This document shows positions 36,096 to 48,449 of a DNA stretch of 64,000 bases, piece by piece. The notes under the pieces are model-generated. The model did no database searches, was not told where the DNA came from, and saw only the letters and a program-made list of their open reading frames with translations. Where the stretch lies: positions 1 through 64,000 of the forward strand of contig JAPEVF010000177.1 in NCBI GenBank assembly GCA_029747585.1. The letters are read 5' to 3'. The position numbers were made by a program, and so were the translations under genes. This stretch comes from Pleurotus djamor (lineage: Eukaryota; Basidiomycota; Agaricomycetes; Agaricales; Pleurotaceae). Numbering within the stretch: the first letter of the stretch is position 1; every line of letters starts with the position of its first letter.

Positions 36096-36764
36096 ATGGC
36101 ACTTCAAGTTCACCGTCAGCTGCGACCCCTTTTCTCTTCGTTCTTCAGTTCAGCGTGTCCGCGCTCGTCCATCCATCGGCTCTACTCTTCGTCCGTCTCC
36201 CCTCTATCCACGAAGAAATGGGGAATCAATGGAATCCCAACTCCTCAGTCCATTTTAGCAGACGACGATACTCCCGTTGACCTCTCCGAAGACAACGACG
36301 CTGCGAACGGCGCGAATCCAGACAAAGTACCTCTTCACAAACGCAGGCCACCCCGAGAACCTACTCCACCAGAGTTCCAGGCACATCGACGCGTTCTCAA
36401 AGAGTCCTTCCCACAAGGCTGGCAGCCGCCACGTAAACTATCACGCGAGGCCATGGAAGGCTTGCGCCAACTTCACCAGTTTGACAAGGATCAGTTTACC
36501 ACTGCTGTACTTGCGGACAAGTTCAAGATCAGCCCGGAGGCCGTTAGGAGGATTCTCAAAAGTAAATGGACGCCCCCGAAGGAGAAAACGGCAAAATTGG
36601 TGACGCAGGAGCGGTTGTACAAGGAAGGAATGGCGAGGGCGCAGAGGGAGAAGGAATACGCGCAAGCACGTGAGGTCCAGTCTCTCAAACAAGGACACGG
36701 CCGACCAGGTCGCCGTGGGGGCCTTATTGGGGTTCATGCAAACGATAGGCTTGAACTCCAGTGA
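36096..36764 (+). CDS. RRG9: Rrg9/neugrin-like mitochondrial protein
   Basis: A single exon of 222 residues. The N-terminus MALQVHRQLRPLFSSFFSSA is Arg/Ser-rich with no acidic residues, as in a mitochondrial presequence. The conserved neugrin/Rrg9 block follows at about residues 110-170: LKESFPQGWQPPRKLSREAM, EGLRQLHQFDKDQFTTAVLA, DKFKISPEAVRRILKSKW and PPKEK. A basic C-terminal helix (RAQREKEYAQAREVQ) follows. In yeast Rrg9 is needed for respiratory growth and mitochondrial genome maintenance, and human neugrin acts in mitoribosomal 16S rRNA biogenesis. Same role inferred here. Confidence 0.9.
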   Translation: MALQVHRQLRPLFSSFFSSACPRSSIHRLYSSSVSPLSTKKWGINGIPTPQSILADDDTPVDLSEDNDAANGANPDKVPLHKRRPPREPTPPEFQAHRRVLKESFPQGWQPPRKLSREAMEGLRQLHQFDKDQFTTAVLADKFKISPEAVRRILKSKWTPPKEKTAKLVTQERLYKEGMARAQREKEYAQAREVQSLKQGHGRPGRRGGLIGVHANDRLELQ

Positions 36765-38176
36765 GGCGCTTGTCAAATACGTAGCTGTCGGTGTCCATTT
36801 TGATTTACCCTTCCCTACACGAGTCTCATACTATTACAGGAAGACCCCGTAATACACGAAAATTTGTGGGGTGCCCCAAAGCTTGCCTGATCGTCGTTGA
36901 CACCTTTTGGAACTTCTAATGACAGATATAATCATGCCCAACGAAAGAGAGCCAGCCAACGTAGCTCACTGGAATTGGAATTATTGTCAGAACGCGGTGA
37001 ATGCCAGGATGCTTATTTGGCTGGGCACGTTCACTACTACAAAAGTATAGATTATATCACCGCGTGCCTCGCGTACTTGAATGTTTCTTCCAAACATGTG
37101 GGCCTCGATAGCGATTGGAGGTCCAACTCGAATCCCGGGCGATCAAGAACAATCTGGCTTCAACACAGGAGTCTCATCCCTACTCCTATGTGAGTGCCCC
37201 TGTGAAATAGAGCATCCTCGGTCCCAAGCCACATGTCGAGTTGTGCTCCAGGTAGTCGTGATGGTCTATTCATTTGATACTTAAAGGGATACTACTATAG
37301 AAGACAGGAATACTCACTTAGTCAAAAGGGTGGCTCATGGAAGCGGTAAATTTACCTGAAAAATAAACTTACGAGGTGTCCGGCTCTTGAGCCACAATAA
37401 ATGCTCCGGAAACCCTTTGAGTGATCATCGATCATCGATCATCGACATCCCCCAAGCTCCAAGCTTTAAGAGCCGTGGTAGGGACTCAATATTCATGACT
37501 CAAAACCGTCTAGGAAGCCGGACAGGGAACCTTCAGTCATCATCCATGGGTACTTTCGCCCTTTGGTCACCGATGTGTGCCTATTAGCCTAATACCCTTG
37601 TCACCTATAATTTTCCCGAGGCCGAGCCCACGAACATGTTACACGATGCGGCATGATGCAGGAGTTCTCCGTCAAGAAGCAACACGCGCCATGTCTGTCA
37701 CAATAACGGTTGTTGGCGGTGCGTTTGACTCTAGGTTGCCAGTGTCAAGGTCAAGTGTTGCGTAAGCTATGATATTAAGTTAAATACGTGCTGCATGCTA
37801 CATGATACTCTATGTGGCCGGGAATAGAAACTTCTAGATACAGGTACGGAGGCGGTGGTGGTAAGTATGGAGGTAGGGGGGATTAATAAGTCCGCGGTCT
37901 TTCTCTTCTATTATATACGTTATTACATATGTATACGTAGATAGTAGAATAGAATAATGATAAATTAGTCCGCTACCGCTCGTTGGGCTGGAGCCCCGGG
38001 GGAGCTCTACGTAGTGATAAAAAAAAGAATAATTGCTTACTACAACAGTTGGGATAATAACCATACAATGATGATGCGATGCAAGTTGCAAAAATGAAGG
38101 TGTTGTGTGATGGGTGAGTGGTGATAGAGCGAAATAGGAAAGAGCGGAGGGAAGGGAAGGAATGAAGGCACCAGGC
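36765..38176. other. Gene-poor interval
   Basis: About 1.4 kb between RRG9 and the end of the P450 gene. No frame has coding character on either strand. The stretch near 37900-38000 is AT-rich. A small tandem repeat is listed separately. Confidence 0.5.
37423..37443. repeat. Short tandem repeat (GATCATC)x3
   Basis: Three perfect head-to-tail copies of the 7-mer GATCATC in non-coding sequence. This is a minor microsatellite with no assigned role. Confidence 0.8.
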
Positions 38177-40198
38177 CTAGAGTCGGATATCCGTGCGTTC
38201 ATATTTTACATTGCATGAACCTTTCGGCGGTCGACACATATGTATATCGTTCCAATCAGGTTGTGGAAGCGGGTCGGCAAGCTTGCCGTTGGAATCAACG
38301 ATCCGATGAGAAAATCCAAGTAAGAAAAGCGAAGAGATCATCTTCAGCTCGAGCTTCGCCAAGCGAGTACCCAGACAAGTGGTTTTTCCTGTTTGTTTCA
38401 AGTTCGCATTAGCGGTGCATNAAAAAAGATTGATGAACACAAGGGGGGGGGGGGGGAATTAGTGCTTACCTCCTCCCCAACCAACATATCCGAAAGGTGT
38501 TTTGGTCTCAACCGGGCGAGAGGGGTCGAACTTCCATGGCGAAGGGTAGAGTTCCGGATCGAGATGGACATCTGCGAAGGGGTAGATGACGTATGACCCC
38601 GTTGGGATACGTTTGTTTTCAATGTAGAGGTCGGGTCCGAGGTTTCGTCTCATCGCAGTATGTGGCTGAGCAACACGCAGAGTCTCGCGGATCAGAGAGT
38701 CGAGCACTGGCATTTCACCTTCCCATGCTTCCAAAGGGATAGTCGCTAAGTGCGCTGAAAGCGACGATGATCTCGATTTGTTCGAATCATCATCATCGGG
38801 CAGGGGGTAACTCTCCAAAAGGGCCTCGACCTCGCATGAAGCCTTTTCCCTCCATTCGGGGTGGGCACCCAAGTATGTAATTAACCAAGACGCTTCAGAA
38901 ACAAGTAACGATCAGTATTTTTGCGAAGTCTATAAATAACCGAAACCTATTTACCTGTGGTACCAGTAGCACGGGCGCCTGCGATCAAAAGGCCCATGAT
39001 AAACTGTCAAACGACGACAAGGGATCAGTTGTCTTGCCAGGAGAATTGACCTGGAACGAACTCACCCCGACTATGATCAGCTTGTCGTCCTGGGCATCGA
39101 GCAGAATTTGAAGGGTATCATTTTGTGGTATACCGCTACTCTTTCGTGTATCAATGGCGCGGACAATGATATCATAAATCTCCTTGGTGGCCCACAGCTT
39201 CTTCAGCATTGCTGGTGTAGGCAACCAAGGCGCCAGAACAGTCGCTGGCGTGGTACCATGATCGAGTTTGTCGTACAAAACTTTGAGACGCGCGACGATG
39301 GCAGGGTCATCCGCGATCTCCGAGCAAGTGATACTTCGGACAGTTGTCTGGAAGATGAGCTGGAGATGAAAAAGTCATGTCAGACGTCGAGTTTCTTGGG
39401 AATATGTGCGGTTGAATTAAGGGGTGAAGTCGTGTGTTCGCTTACCTCGTAAACTTTTTCGAAGGGATCGAAAGATCCTCCGGATCCCCAACTCTCCATG
39501 ATTCGCCGAGAATCCTCCAAAATCGCGGGTATCACTGGTGCATTAATCCGTAAGCCAGGAAGAAGAAGATAGAAGGCGATCAGCGGGTGCCTACTCACAT
39601 TCACTGAGAGAAGCATTGCGCTGAACGGTAGCGAGTCGCTTGTAAATCACGTTTCTGGCTTTGGTTTGGAGGTCTGACGTGACACCCTTGAGAGTGGGAA
39701 GCTACAGCATACAAATCACAGAAATATCAGAAACCCGAAGTAAGATGAATCCATGAAATGGACCCACAGCACCAGACAAGATCTTGAATCCCTGTTCAAG
39801 ATCGAGACCTCTAGCGGCGAAGAAGGTTTCTCGAGCTCGTTCTCCTGATACGACGATGACCTGATTCTGATGGGTCGAGATAAAGCAGCATGCATAAGCG
39901 AGGAGTAGCGTGATTTCGGCACTCCACACTTACCCGAAGAAGTTGAAACTGAAAGATATTTTGCCCCGTCGCCTGGAAGCCCCAGTTGAGGAAGTCGAAA
40001 CGTCGTTGGAAGAATGGTTGTATGGCAGAAAGAGGATGTCCAGGGAGAGTCTTGGGGGCATCNGGGTTGGTCTTGCTCGAGGCGAGAAATAACATATAGA
40101 ATGAGGAGGACAATAATGATAGCGAGGGTGAACTGGGTTGGAAATCCAGCGTATAAAAAGGCTGTAGCAGCTGCTTGCAGACCCACAGTATAAGGCAT
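38177..40198 (-). CDS. Cytochrome P450 monooxygenase
   Basis: Minus strand from ATG at 40198. The N-terminal anchor region is MPYTVGLQAAATAFLYA through FTLAIIIVLLILYVIS (ER membrane). Many short introns follow. The I-helix reads FIMGLLIAGARATGTT, the K-helix ExxR is LIRETLR, the PERF region is PSPWKFDPSRP, and the heme loop spliced across a poly-C-containing intron is FGYVGWGGGKTTCLGTRLA with the ligand Cys. The loop has Trp where most P450s have Phe, and the I-helix lacks the usual acidic residue before Thr. C-terminus YERTDIRL. It is probably an ER-bound monooxygenase with an unknown substrate. The CYP family was not assigned. One N and a G15 homopolymer (38442-38456, inside an intron) do not affect coding. 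Confidence 0.88.
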
Positions 40199-41189
40199 TG
40201 TGAGGAAAGGGAGAGGGAAGTTGTCAACGACTGTTGACAAACTTTTGAAGGGCGGGGAAGACGAGGCCTTGGGAGATGGGATATGCAGTATGGTATGCAC
40301 AGTGCCCAGCCATTTATACTAAACAGCCATGCAGGCGCATGCCTTCGGAGAAAGAGTAATAGATACTTGAAAGCACGGCACCGGCGAAAGTGGCCACAGA
40401 CGGGCATGTTTGGTAAGCCCCGGAATCTGTTACTTGGATCCAAGGTCAGATCTGGTGTCGTCTCTGTGGATCTGAACCATCATAATTATTAGCTGGAAAG
40501 AGACGGAGGCAGAATACTTGCCTTGAAATGCGGTACCGACTAAGGCAACCGGGCGTGTCTGTGTCACCACGTGGCCAGCCAGCTCGTCCTCACTCACACC
40601 GATCGCGAACCATGGCAAGTGTACAAACCAACCCCCTCCATCAGATGTCGTTTGCGTTTCAATGAGCTTGTTGCCATAATAAATGTAACCCCTGTGCTTC
40701 ATCGCAAATTTGAATATGACGCGTCGTGCTGGCAGTCGGTGGTACGTCGTAATGGTCGTCCGTCTTCAACGTTCGTACCCCACTTTCACCAGAGGGATGC
40801 GCACCATGCGCAACAGTGTTCTGATTCTGCGATTGGCACTGTGGAAAATGCAACAAGCATATCCATAACGAGTGCGCTTCAAAAAGGATGGTGGGATTCG
40901 CAGTGTGTCGTAAGCAATCGCACCCGGGACCGTATATTTACTTCCAATACCCGGCTCTCACAGGGCTTACGCGAGAAGAAGAGACTTGGAAGACAAATGG
41001 TTTCTGCTAATCGAGGATACAAGCGTACCAATTGCGGTACAAGAACAAGTGCTGCTTCAACTTGTCCACTTGGCGCATGCAAAGGGTGTGGCTACACGCT
41101 ATTAATGGGGTAAAGATCAATCAGAGTTGAGGGTGGATGCCGAAGTAAAAATACATGACACGACGCACCCGACGGAATGTAGCAACATC
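40199..41189. other. Interval with one unexplained minus-strand coding-like stretch
   Basis: About 1 kb. On the minus strand at about 40700-40500 a frame reads MKHRGYIYYGNKLIETQ.. followed by GGGWFVHLPWFAIGVSEDEL, which has protein-like composition but no recognised family and no clear neighbouring exons. A plus-strand frame over 40571-41113 begins without ATG and looks fortuitous. The P450 promoter should lie at about 40200-40450. Confidence 0.4.
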
Positions 41190-42851
41190 CTACACTTGAC
41201 ATACTTCTTGTTGGGAATGCCAGTAATCGAATGCCGTTAACACGCATATATACTGGGAAATTGCAGCGAGGACGACGAAAAAATGGAGGAATTGGTGGGA
41301 CGAGAAAAAGTAATCAAAATTCCCCGGCATGAAACGTTCTGGTATCCTGTTGGCGCTGGTAACAGAACATGGTAAGTAAAGTGCAATGATGACCCCGTAA
41401 CGACAAATTTTTACTATATTAACGCGCCGACAACGTACAGCGCCCCAGCAAGGAGTAGCCACGCAAAACCCATTTCCGACATGAGTTTAACTGGGCCATG
41501 AGAGAGCAGGCCATGAGACACTGGAACCACTCCGGAGCAGCCCAAAGCCAGAAACACCGTGGTTCGAGCACCGCGATGAGTTGGCCGAGAGTATTCGGGG
41601 TTCAGGACGATGTACGCAGCGCCTAGAACATGTGCATCAATTATCAGAGTTACCATAGCTTCGATGAGTTACAATTTTATCAACACTCACCCAGTCCAAT
41701 GACGGTGATTCCGGTGATATAGACAAGCTGAGCCAAGCTGTGACAAAAGAAACCATAGTAAATGGACGGGTAGAATGAGCCAACAATCAGAACTATGCAA
41801 CCCGTCAAGTCAAGCTTTGACCACGAGCAATGAGAAGGATCGGCCTACCAACAATTCCAGAATAGTCAAACGCATGGCATCGCGAAGATACCTAAGGGTG
41901 ACGAAGCGTCTAATTATAAGCCGACTGCATGTTTAACAACTTGCATACCTTGGGTGAATGACAAGTAAACGCGTGGAAGACCGCACTGGCCATAAGGCAG
42001 AAGATTGCAGACACCAGATAGACGGCGAACACAGCTACATCAGCCCACGACGCTGATCGCCGCTCGGACACATAGCTCGGGTAAAAGGTGATGAGAAAGT
42101 AGGCGAAGACCACCGCGCCCCAGAGGTGACTGTGGATATTAACTACAAATTTGTCCGGTTAGCCACCTCGTGCTTGACGGAGAGAGGGTTCTGTCCCTAC
42201 TTACCTGTTTCATTATGCAAATCTGCTCAGGTAAAGGTCGGGCAATGTACTCGGATTTGCCAAAAATCACAGAAACCGAGCTCACACGCGTAAACGGAAT
42301 GTAAACAACCGCGCCAGTGGTGCTGTGTCCTGCGTAGTAAGGAGAACAGGCATTGAACATTCGTCGGTCATTGACATGATAAATAAATCAGTTGTCGTCA
42401 GGTACTTACCTTCGATAACCGGAGAGTATGTATCCCCTTGCTTGTCAAGGGTTTCTGGTTGGGCACAATTGAAGCCTAAAGTTATGCCCTGTTTACATGT
42501 TTGTTTACCAAGTGTTTGCCAAACTGAAGAAAGATCTTATCTTATCGCATCACAAAAGTTCGAACTCGGCCATCACCAAACTCTCTCAGCAACCCCGTGC
42601 CATCAATACACAGCGACAAGGCGAATCCTAAGCTGAAAATGCACCATGAACATCGCGTTGCCGTTGAATTCTAAACGTTAAGCGTTTCCACGCCTAGATT
42701 CCGTTCAGACTCACCAATTTAAACGGAGCTTGCTTTCTTGTTGCGTTCTCGGTACACAAATATCCAAGACGGCGAGAACTTGTATTGGACTTACCTCGTC
42801 AACCACCCACGCGTCGAAAATGTCTTCCTTCCAGTTACATAACCCTCTCAT
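41190..42851 (-). CDS. PAQR / hemolysin III-type seven-helix membrane protein
   Basis: Minus strand, at least eight exons. Exons read from the sequence include GYILSGYRR, a TQHHWRGCLHSVY exon, LHNET, VNIHSHLWGAVVFAYFLITF, AVFAVYLVSAIFCLMASAVFHAF (the S..FH zinc site), SFYPSIYYGFFCH, and the last exons ARTTVFLALGCSGVVPVSHG and GNFDYFFSSHQFLHFFVVLA (the H..H of the C-terminal zinc site). These are the PAQR signature His residues. Yeast Izh proteins of this family affect zinc and sterol homeostasis, and animal members are adiponectin or progestin receptors with ceramidase activity. The N-terminal start is uncertain: ATG at 42851 (MRGLCNWKEDIFDAWVVDE) is the best in frame. Confidence 0.85.
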
Positions 42852-44344
42852 ACCTTTTGGCCGCGTCAAACCCCTGATTGACTCGAGGAAGCGGAAACCC
42901 AACACGCTTGGGAAGCTCTGTACCAATTGACCGCTCTCTTGTCTACTACAAGTGACATACTGACACAGACCATTGAAATTGCTTCAACCCCGCTCGACGC
43001 TTACCCGATTCTTCTCTCGTGTCTGGATCCCAACACGCTGGACGTGGTCCTCAAACATACCCTCAACCCCTGTTTATCCCATTCACTATACGCTCTTTGG
43101 ACTTCCTGATGAGATTAGTATCTGCCTTTCTGACAGCTACCTGGTGCCTCATGTGAGGCCTCAGTTTGTACCCGACAACCCCTTCTTTCCCCCTTTCCCC
43201 CTTTCCCCCAGATCACATGTCGTTCCTTTCCATTTCGAGTTTTCCCTTTCTACTNCCNCACTTCCAACACGCCCACCCTCTTTAGTTCTCTCTTCTCCAT
43301 CTTCGCGTTTTACATACAGGTTCTCCAAACCATCCTCTCGCTACTCTCTCCCACCCAGCTAGCGAATCCATCCAACACTCCCTTCCTGAGAAATCTGTGT
43401 TGTTCTCGACATGATTCTCATTTCACCTTCTTTTTTTTCTGTTCTATGTTCGTACCGCCACCCTCTTTCCGCTACTCAAACTGCTACGTTCATACAAGTT
43501 CTTCTAGTATAAATACCACATGTGTTCTCTACAAACCACAGCAGATAGCTTAGCAATCTACGAGCTCATTTTCCCCCATCTTTCCATTGTCCGAGGCCTT
43601 TCTTTCATTTTCGCTCTCATTTTCTAGCCTTTTCTTCGCTGTTTCATCCGACTTCACGACTATTCACCTTCGCTCTCGCTACCGACTTCGACTCTCTGAC
43701 CGACCGATTAACTGATTAACCGACTTCGATTATCCGATATTGACTGACCGCCACCGCCACCGACTTCGACTCTCTCTGCTCTGACTTCGCCGCCTTCTGC
43801 TGTCTCTGCGCTGCTTCACAAGGGACGTACCACCACTACACCACATCATCACCCCACCACCACCACCACTCTCCGAGATCTAGAGAAGATACAGCCCACT
43901 GGTCAGCCGGAGGCGACCAACTCGCATTGCAACACCCCCTTTAACATCACAGCAACGCAATACCTTGGTTTCAAGATTATTCACACATATGAAGTAGGAG
44001 AAGCAATCTTTGAGGCAGATCCCTGTGGGCCCCGACTGGGTTAAAGCGTACAGTCGGACTTGTGTGCGAATTCTAGACTATCACTACGAAATCACCCCCG
44101 GTAGCAGTACAGAGAGTACCTCCTCTATACGTAAAATTTGTATGCTTGTGTTTTTTGGCTGAAGAAATACTTGTATACCTCCCCGTTGACTGTTCCGCTG
44201 AAGATACAGCGCAGAAATGCTCGAGAAGAAAATACCCCTAGAGCCCCTGGGTCAGGCGGATGGCGTGGCCTCCAAAAGCGCGTCGAGCGAAATTTCAAAT
44301 AATCGCATCTGGTCAGAACCTCCACCTACACTCCAGGCTCGCTC
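42852..44344. promoter_or_regulatory. Long pyrimidine-rich region upstream of TOF1
   Basis: About 1.5 kb with no convincing gene. From about 43180 to 43880 the plus strand is strongly C/T-rich (CCCCTTTCCCCCTTTCCCCC near 43190) with repeated motifs such as CCGACTTCGACTCTCT at about 43682 and 43759, and ACC trinucleotide runs near 43850. A minimal upstream frame ATGAAGTAG lies near 43988. This looks like a long 5' leader or promoter, but whether it belongs to TOF1 or to an unrecognised transcript is not clear. Confidence 0.45.
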
Positions 44345-47300
44345 ATGGCCGATGTCATAGAACTATTCGACGATGACGAAAGCGGAGAAGAACAAAACAA
44401 CCGGCGACTTTTGTTTGAGCCTGTTGTGCGACGCGTCGTCGACGCTCTCGGTGGACGCGAACATGGAGGTGAATATCGACTAGGAGACGAAGTGACATCG
44501 TGCTTGAAGGACCTCAAAAAGCTCTGGAGAAAGGATGATACAGATGATGAACGCACCATCGCTCGCATCTTCTGGGAAACGCGTGTCTTGCCCAACGATC
44601 TCATTCCCATTCTTCTGGAAACCGCCGGCAAGGGCTTGGTGGAGGACAAGCGGGCAATATACTGTGTGGACTTGATGACAGCGATGACATGGCCCATCGA
44701 CATGGCAGAGGAACTCAAGGAACTTGACGATGTCCTGGACAAGGGAACGGACTACACCCAACTTCTCCAGAGTCATCTTCATTACAAGGCAGCCTTGCTC
44801 AAACCAGGCGTTTTGCAGGCTCTCTTCGGTATCATGCTACCTCCTTTGGCCAAGTCAGTCCAGGAGCGAAAGGAACGCGACACTCAGGTGATCAATGTCG
44901 TCCTTTACCTCATCAGGAACCTCGCATTCATCAAAGACCTCCCCTCGAACTCCCATCTCACTTCCGACCAAGCCGAGCTGTCATCACTGCAATCAAAGCT
45001 TATTCGAGCATTGGACGAGACGAACATATTTCCCCTCCTCATGACCATTGCCGCGAACGCTACGAACGACCCTGTACTCAACGGATTCAACGCCCTGATC
45101 CTAGAAATCTTCTACCTGTTATATCGCGGTGCAAAGCCCAGCGTGATAGCGGCTGACCAGGCAAAACAACCGAAAGAGAACCTACAACGACTGCTAGCTT
45201 TGGAGGCGCAAAACCGCAGGACAGTCGCACGATCGGCTTCCTCGCGTCATTCGCGCTTTGGAACCACCATCTCCGTCAGTTTAAACCCAAAGAAAAAGCA
45301 ACCCCAGAGGGACGTGGCTGAGGCCTCGACATCGACAGCAACCGAACCCCCTTCGAAGTCTCTAGTCCTCCATCGACAACAAGCCCTGACCCACGACTCG
45401 GGTAGTATCATAGACATGGCGAAGAAGCAGAAATTTCGGAAAGGCAAGACTTTGGACACGATCGGTCGAGAGGATAATCTCTCCCTCGAAGCGCGTAACA
45501 TCATGAAGAATGTGTCCAAAGACTTTCTTGAAGGCTGTTTCAATCGTACGTTCATCAAATCATCTCCATTTTCTCTCCTCATTTCCGCGCATTTGCCGCG
45601 ATAGCCTTCCTAAAGACGCTACTCAAAGACATCCGGTACGAAAGGGCCAAAATAACGGAGAAGGATAACCTCCGCTTGATGTTTGTGACCAAGTGGTTTC
45701 TTGAGTTTTTCCTGGCCATCCATGCCACCGATACGAAAAGATGGAATTTTGGTTTGATCGCCGAGGTTACCGAACGGGATTGGATCGTTTGGGTGCTCCG
45801 TCGAATGCGAGAAGATCTAGATGAGAAGGTACGTATAACATGATGTACCATCGTTGTCGTTGTTCACTGATGATATTCGACAGCCTAAGCTATGGACAGA
45901 ACTTCAAGTTGGGGTCGAATGTATGACCCAAATTCTGCTCCTCGTTGATGCTATGGCCTCCTGCGATCAACCAGGAATAGGCAACGTAAACTCGGACCCC
46001 TTCTCCAGTGATGCAGGCGCGCAGGAAGAGCACATGACCGTCAAGGAAGCTGCTGAGCTTCTGCAGCAACAACTCATCTACAACGGCGAAGTCTTAGATA
46101 TCACACTCTTCAGTCTTCAAAACTACAAAGATGGCACACAATCCTTGGCGTACTTGGACTCTAGCGTGTGTCTTGGGTATACCCTCCTCAGGCTGCTGGA
46201 GAAATGGGGTAAGGAGAAGGGGAAGGAAGTGTACGTGAGGAAGAAAATGGCGAAGAAACGCAAGAAGAGAGGAGCAAGTATGTTTCTATTGCGTCGGCTT
46301 TTAAGGAAGGTTGCTAAACCCGAAACTGCCAGACAAGGATGAGGAAGACACGGTGCCTGACGTTGAAGATATTCAAGCCAGTGATAGTGACGAAGAGGTG
46401 GTTCACGAGACCCTTTTCACCTTTGAGGCATTTGAAGCAGTCTGTACCCCTTCTCTCTCCACCCAAAGATCGCCACTCATCGTGATTCACAGAAACTGGC
46501 CAACGGTGAAATCACCCGCACCCTGCTGGCCTATCTCGCCCGATACGATGATTTCTCCTCTTCTGAGCAGATGAAGAGAGTCGTCAGTCTCATGCATCGC
46601 CAGGCAGTGAAAGCAAAAGCTGAAGGCCTCTTTTTCAACGTATGCACCCCTTCCCTCCTCCCAGTCTGTATTGTGACGACGTTTCGTATAGGTCTCGACG
46701 CTTAATTTGTTCCGAATGATACTGGCTGACCAGAAGAACTTTCCAAGGGAGCAACCGTACAAGGATCTGGTCAGCCTCATCAATTATATTCTGCGTCAAT
46801 TCTTCAAGGGACTCGAGAAAGACCCGTTCCTTGCTGTTCAGGCAAGAAACCTTCTTGTCCGCCTTCGTACCTCGTTACTGACGTTTGACTATCAGGCATG
46901 GTTCCCTATGAACAGAGGACACTGGAAACAATTCTCTAGTTTCCAACCAGAGGAGAAGAGTACTAAGCGAGGCAAAGCGAAGGAATCTGACGATGAAGAG
47001 ACCAGGCTTCCGGAAGTCGAGGTCAAGAAGGGTTACTCGTGGAGCGACCAGCTAGGCATTGCGATCAAGGCCTTAGTGGACGACGACAAGAAGAATTTGG
47101 TGGATTGGGTGCGGGAAGTGAGTGTCTTCGCGCAGATCCTTTTCTTCGAGTTCAGAGCTGAGGATGCCTTAGATTCTGTTGTTCGTCATCGGATATCGCC
47201 AGAAAGTTATGGAAGACACCAACGCCGACAAGGATGATGACGACGATCTTCCGAGTGATGACGAAGAGGCCATTCGGCGCAAAGCTGTTGCTTTGGACGT

Positions 47301-48312
47301 CCCTTCCCCCGATGCGCTAGCGAAGTTCACGGATTACAGTGAGTGCCTTTTGATACAGGCAGCCTCTTGTCATTGCTCAGGATGCCTCCAGCCATCCCGT
47401 ACACAACTGATGAGCATGCCTCCGCCGCATCCAAAAACCCTCATCTCAAACTTCTGTTCCGGCTGTGCAAGTTTTTCTTGGAGAATGAGAGTATGTCACC
47501 CGTTTTCGTCCTTTTTCTCTTGGAACCGTTTTGCTGATGTCTCCTCAGATGCTGAAGAACTGCAGTGGTATGTGCCGAAGGGGATCGCGCCGGCTGAACT
47601 CCAGCGCTCCCTTGGAGTGATCGATCAATTCTTGGAAACGCCTATCGACCTGGATGGAAAGAAAGCTAGCCAGGTCTTGAGTAAGAAACGGCGTCGTCAG
47701 CGAAGACATGCACCTGTCGGTAGCGATGATGAAGTCGAATTCCTTGACGATGATCCAAGACGGAAGAAGAAAGAGCGGCGAAAGAAGGAGAAGGAGCAGT
47801 ATAAATCCGCCACTTACATTGAAGACAGTGATGAAGAATACGGCGATATTGACGCGTTCTTGGAGAAAGAGAAGGAGAGACGGGCGAAGGCTGAGAGGCT
47901 GGCTAGTGAGGCAGGGAAAGTCAGTGGGACAATGAAGGCGACTGGGACGAAGAAGAGGCGCAGAAAGGGCCCGGAGAAGGGCACAAAGAAGAAGAGGAAG
48001 GCTAACCCAGAGAGCGATGGGAGTGATGGAGCTGATGAAAGTGACGGCATTCAGATCTTGGGATCCTCTAGGGTATCACCGTCCCTTGAGGAAGATGAAG
48101 CTGGCCCCGTTGTTCCACCTCCACCCGAGAGGCCTCGCCCTCGTCCCCGACCGCTGGCCAAACGAAAGCCAACAGTTTCGACGTCACCACCAAGCTCTCC
48201 GGGTACAACTGCAGAAGCAGCCCCCGTATCTGACGATGCGTCCGTCAACGCAGCAAGTAGTAAGCCGGGGCGGCGAGTGGCGCGCTTGGTCCTCTCCGAC
48301 GATGAAGATTGA
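44345..48312 (+). CDS. TOF1: Timeless/Tof1 replication fork protection protein
   Basis: Starts MADVIELFDDDESGEEQNNR at 44345. The TIMELESS N-domain is clear: LRDI-like VTSCLKDLKKLWRKDDTDDE, VLPNDLIPILLETAGKGLVE, CVDLMTAMTWPIDMAEELKE, VLQALFGIMLPPLAKSVQER, VINVVLYLIRNLAFIKDLP and NGFNALILEIFYLLYRGAKP. The middle region has EARNIMKNVSKDFLEGCFN and the armadillo-like C-terminal repeats (KWFLEFFLAIHA, QLIYNGEVLDITLFSLQNYK). The long tail is charged with KKKERRKKEKE and ends RLVLSDDED. Several short introns. Tof1/Swi1 with Csm3/Swi3 stabilises stalled forks and activates the S-phase checkpoint. It converges on niaD with 137 bp between stop codons. Confidence 0.95.
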
Positions 48313-48449
48313 GAGGACTGGCATCTCTTTCTCTCCGATTTAGTACGTATATACCTTCTGTTTGCTATACCCTCTGCACAATATTCGCCGTTATTGTAGA
48401 TTTATGCTCTGTCACCAACACTCGCGTGTACACCTCCTGTAAACTAGAA

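Noticed and set aside
40571..41113. Plus-strand open frame of about 180 codons
   Set aside because: It has no in-frame ATG at its start, shows no domain and has low-complexity composition.
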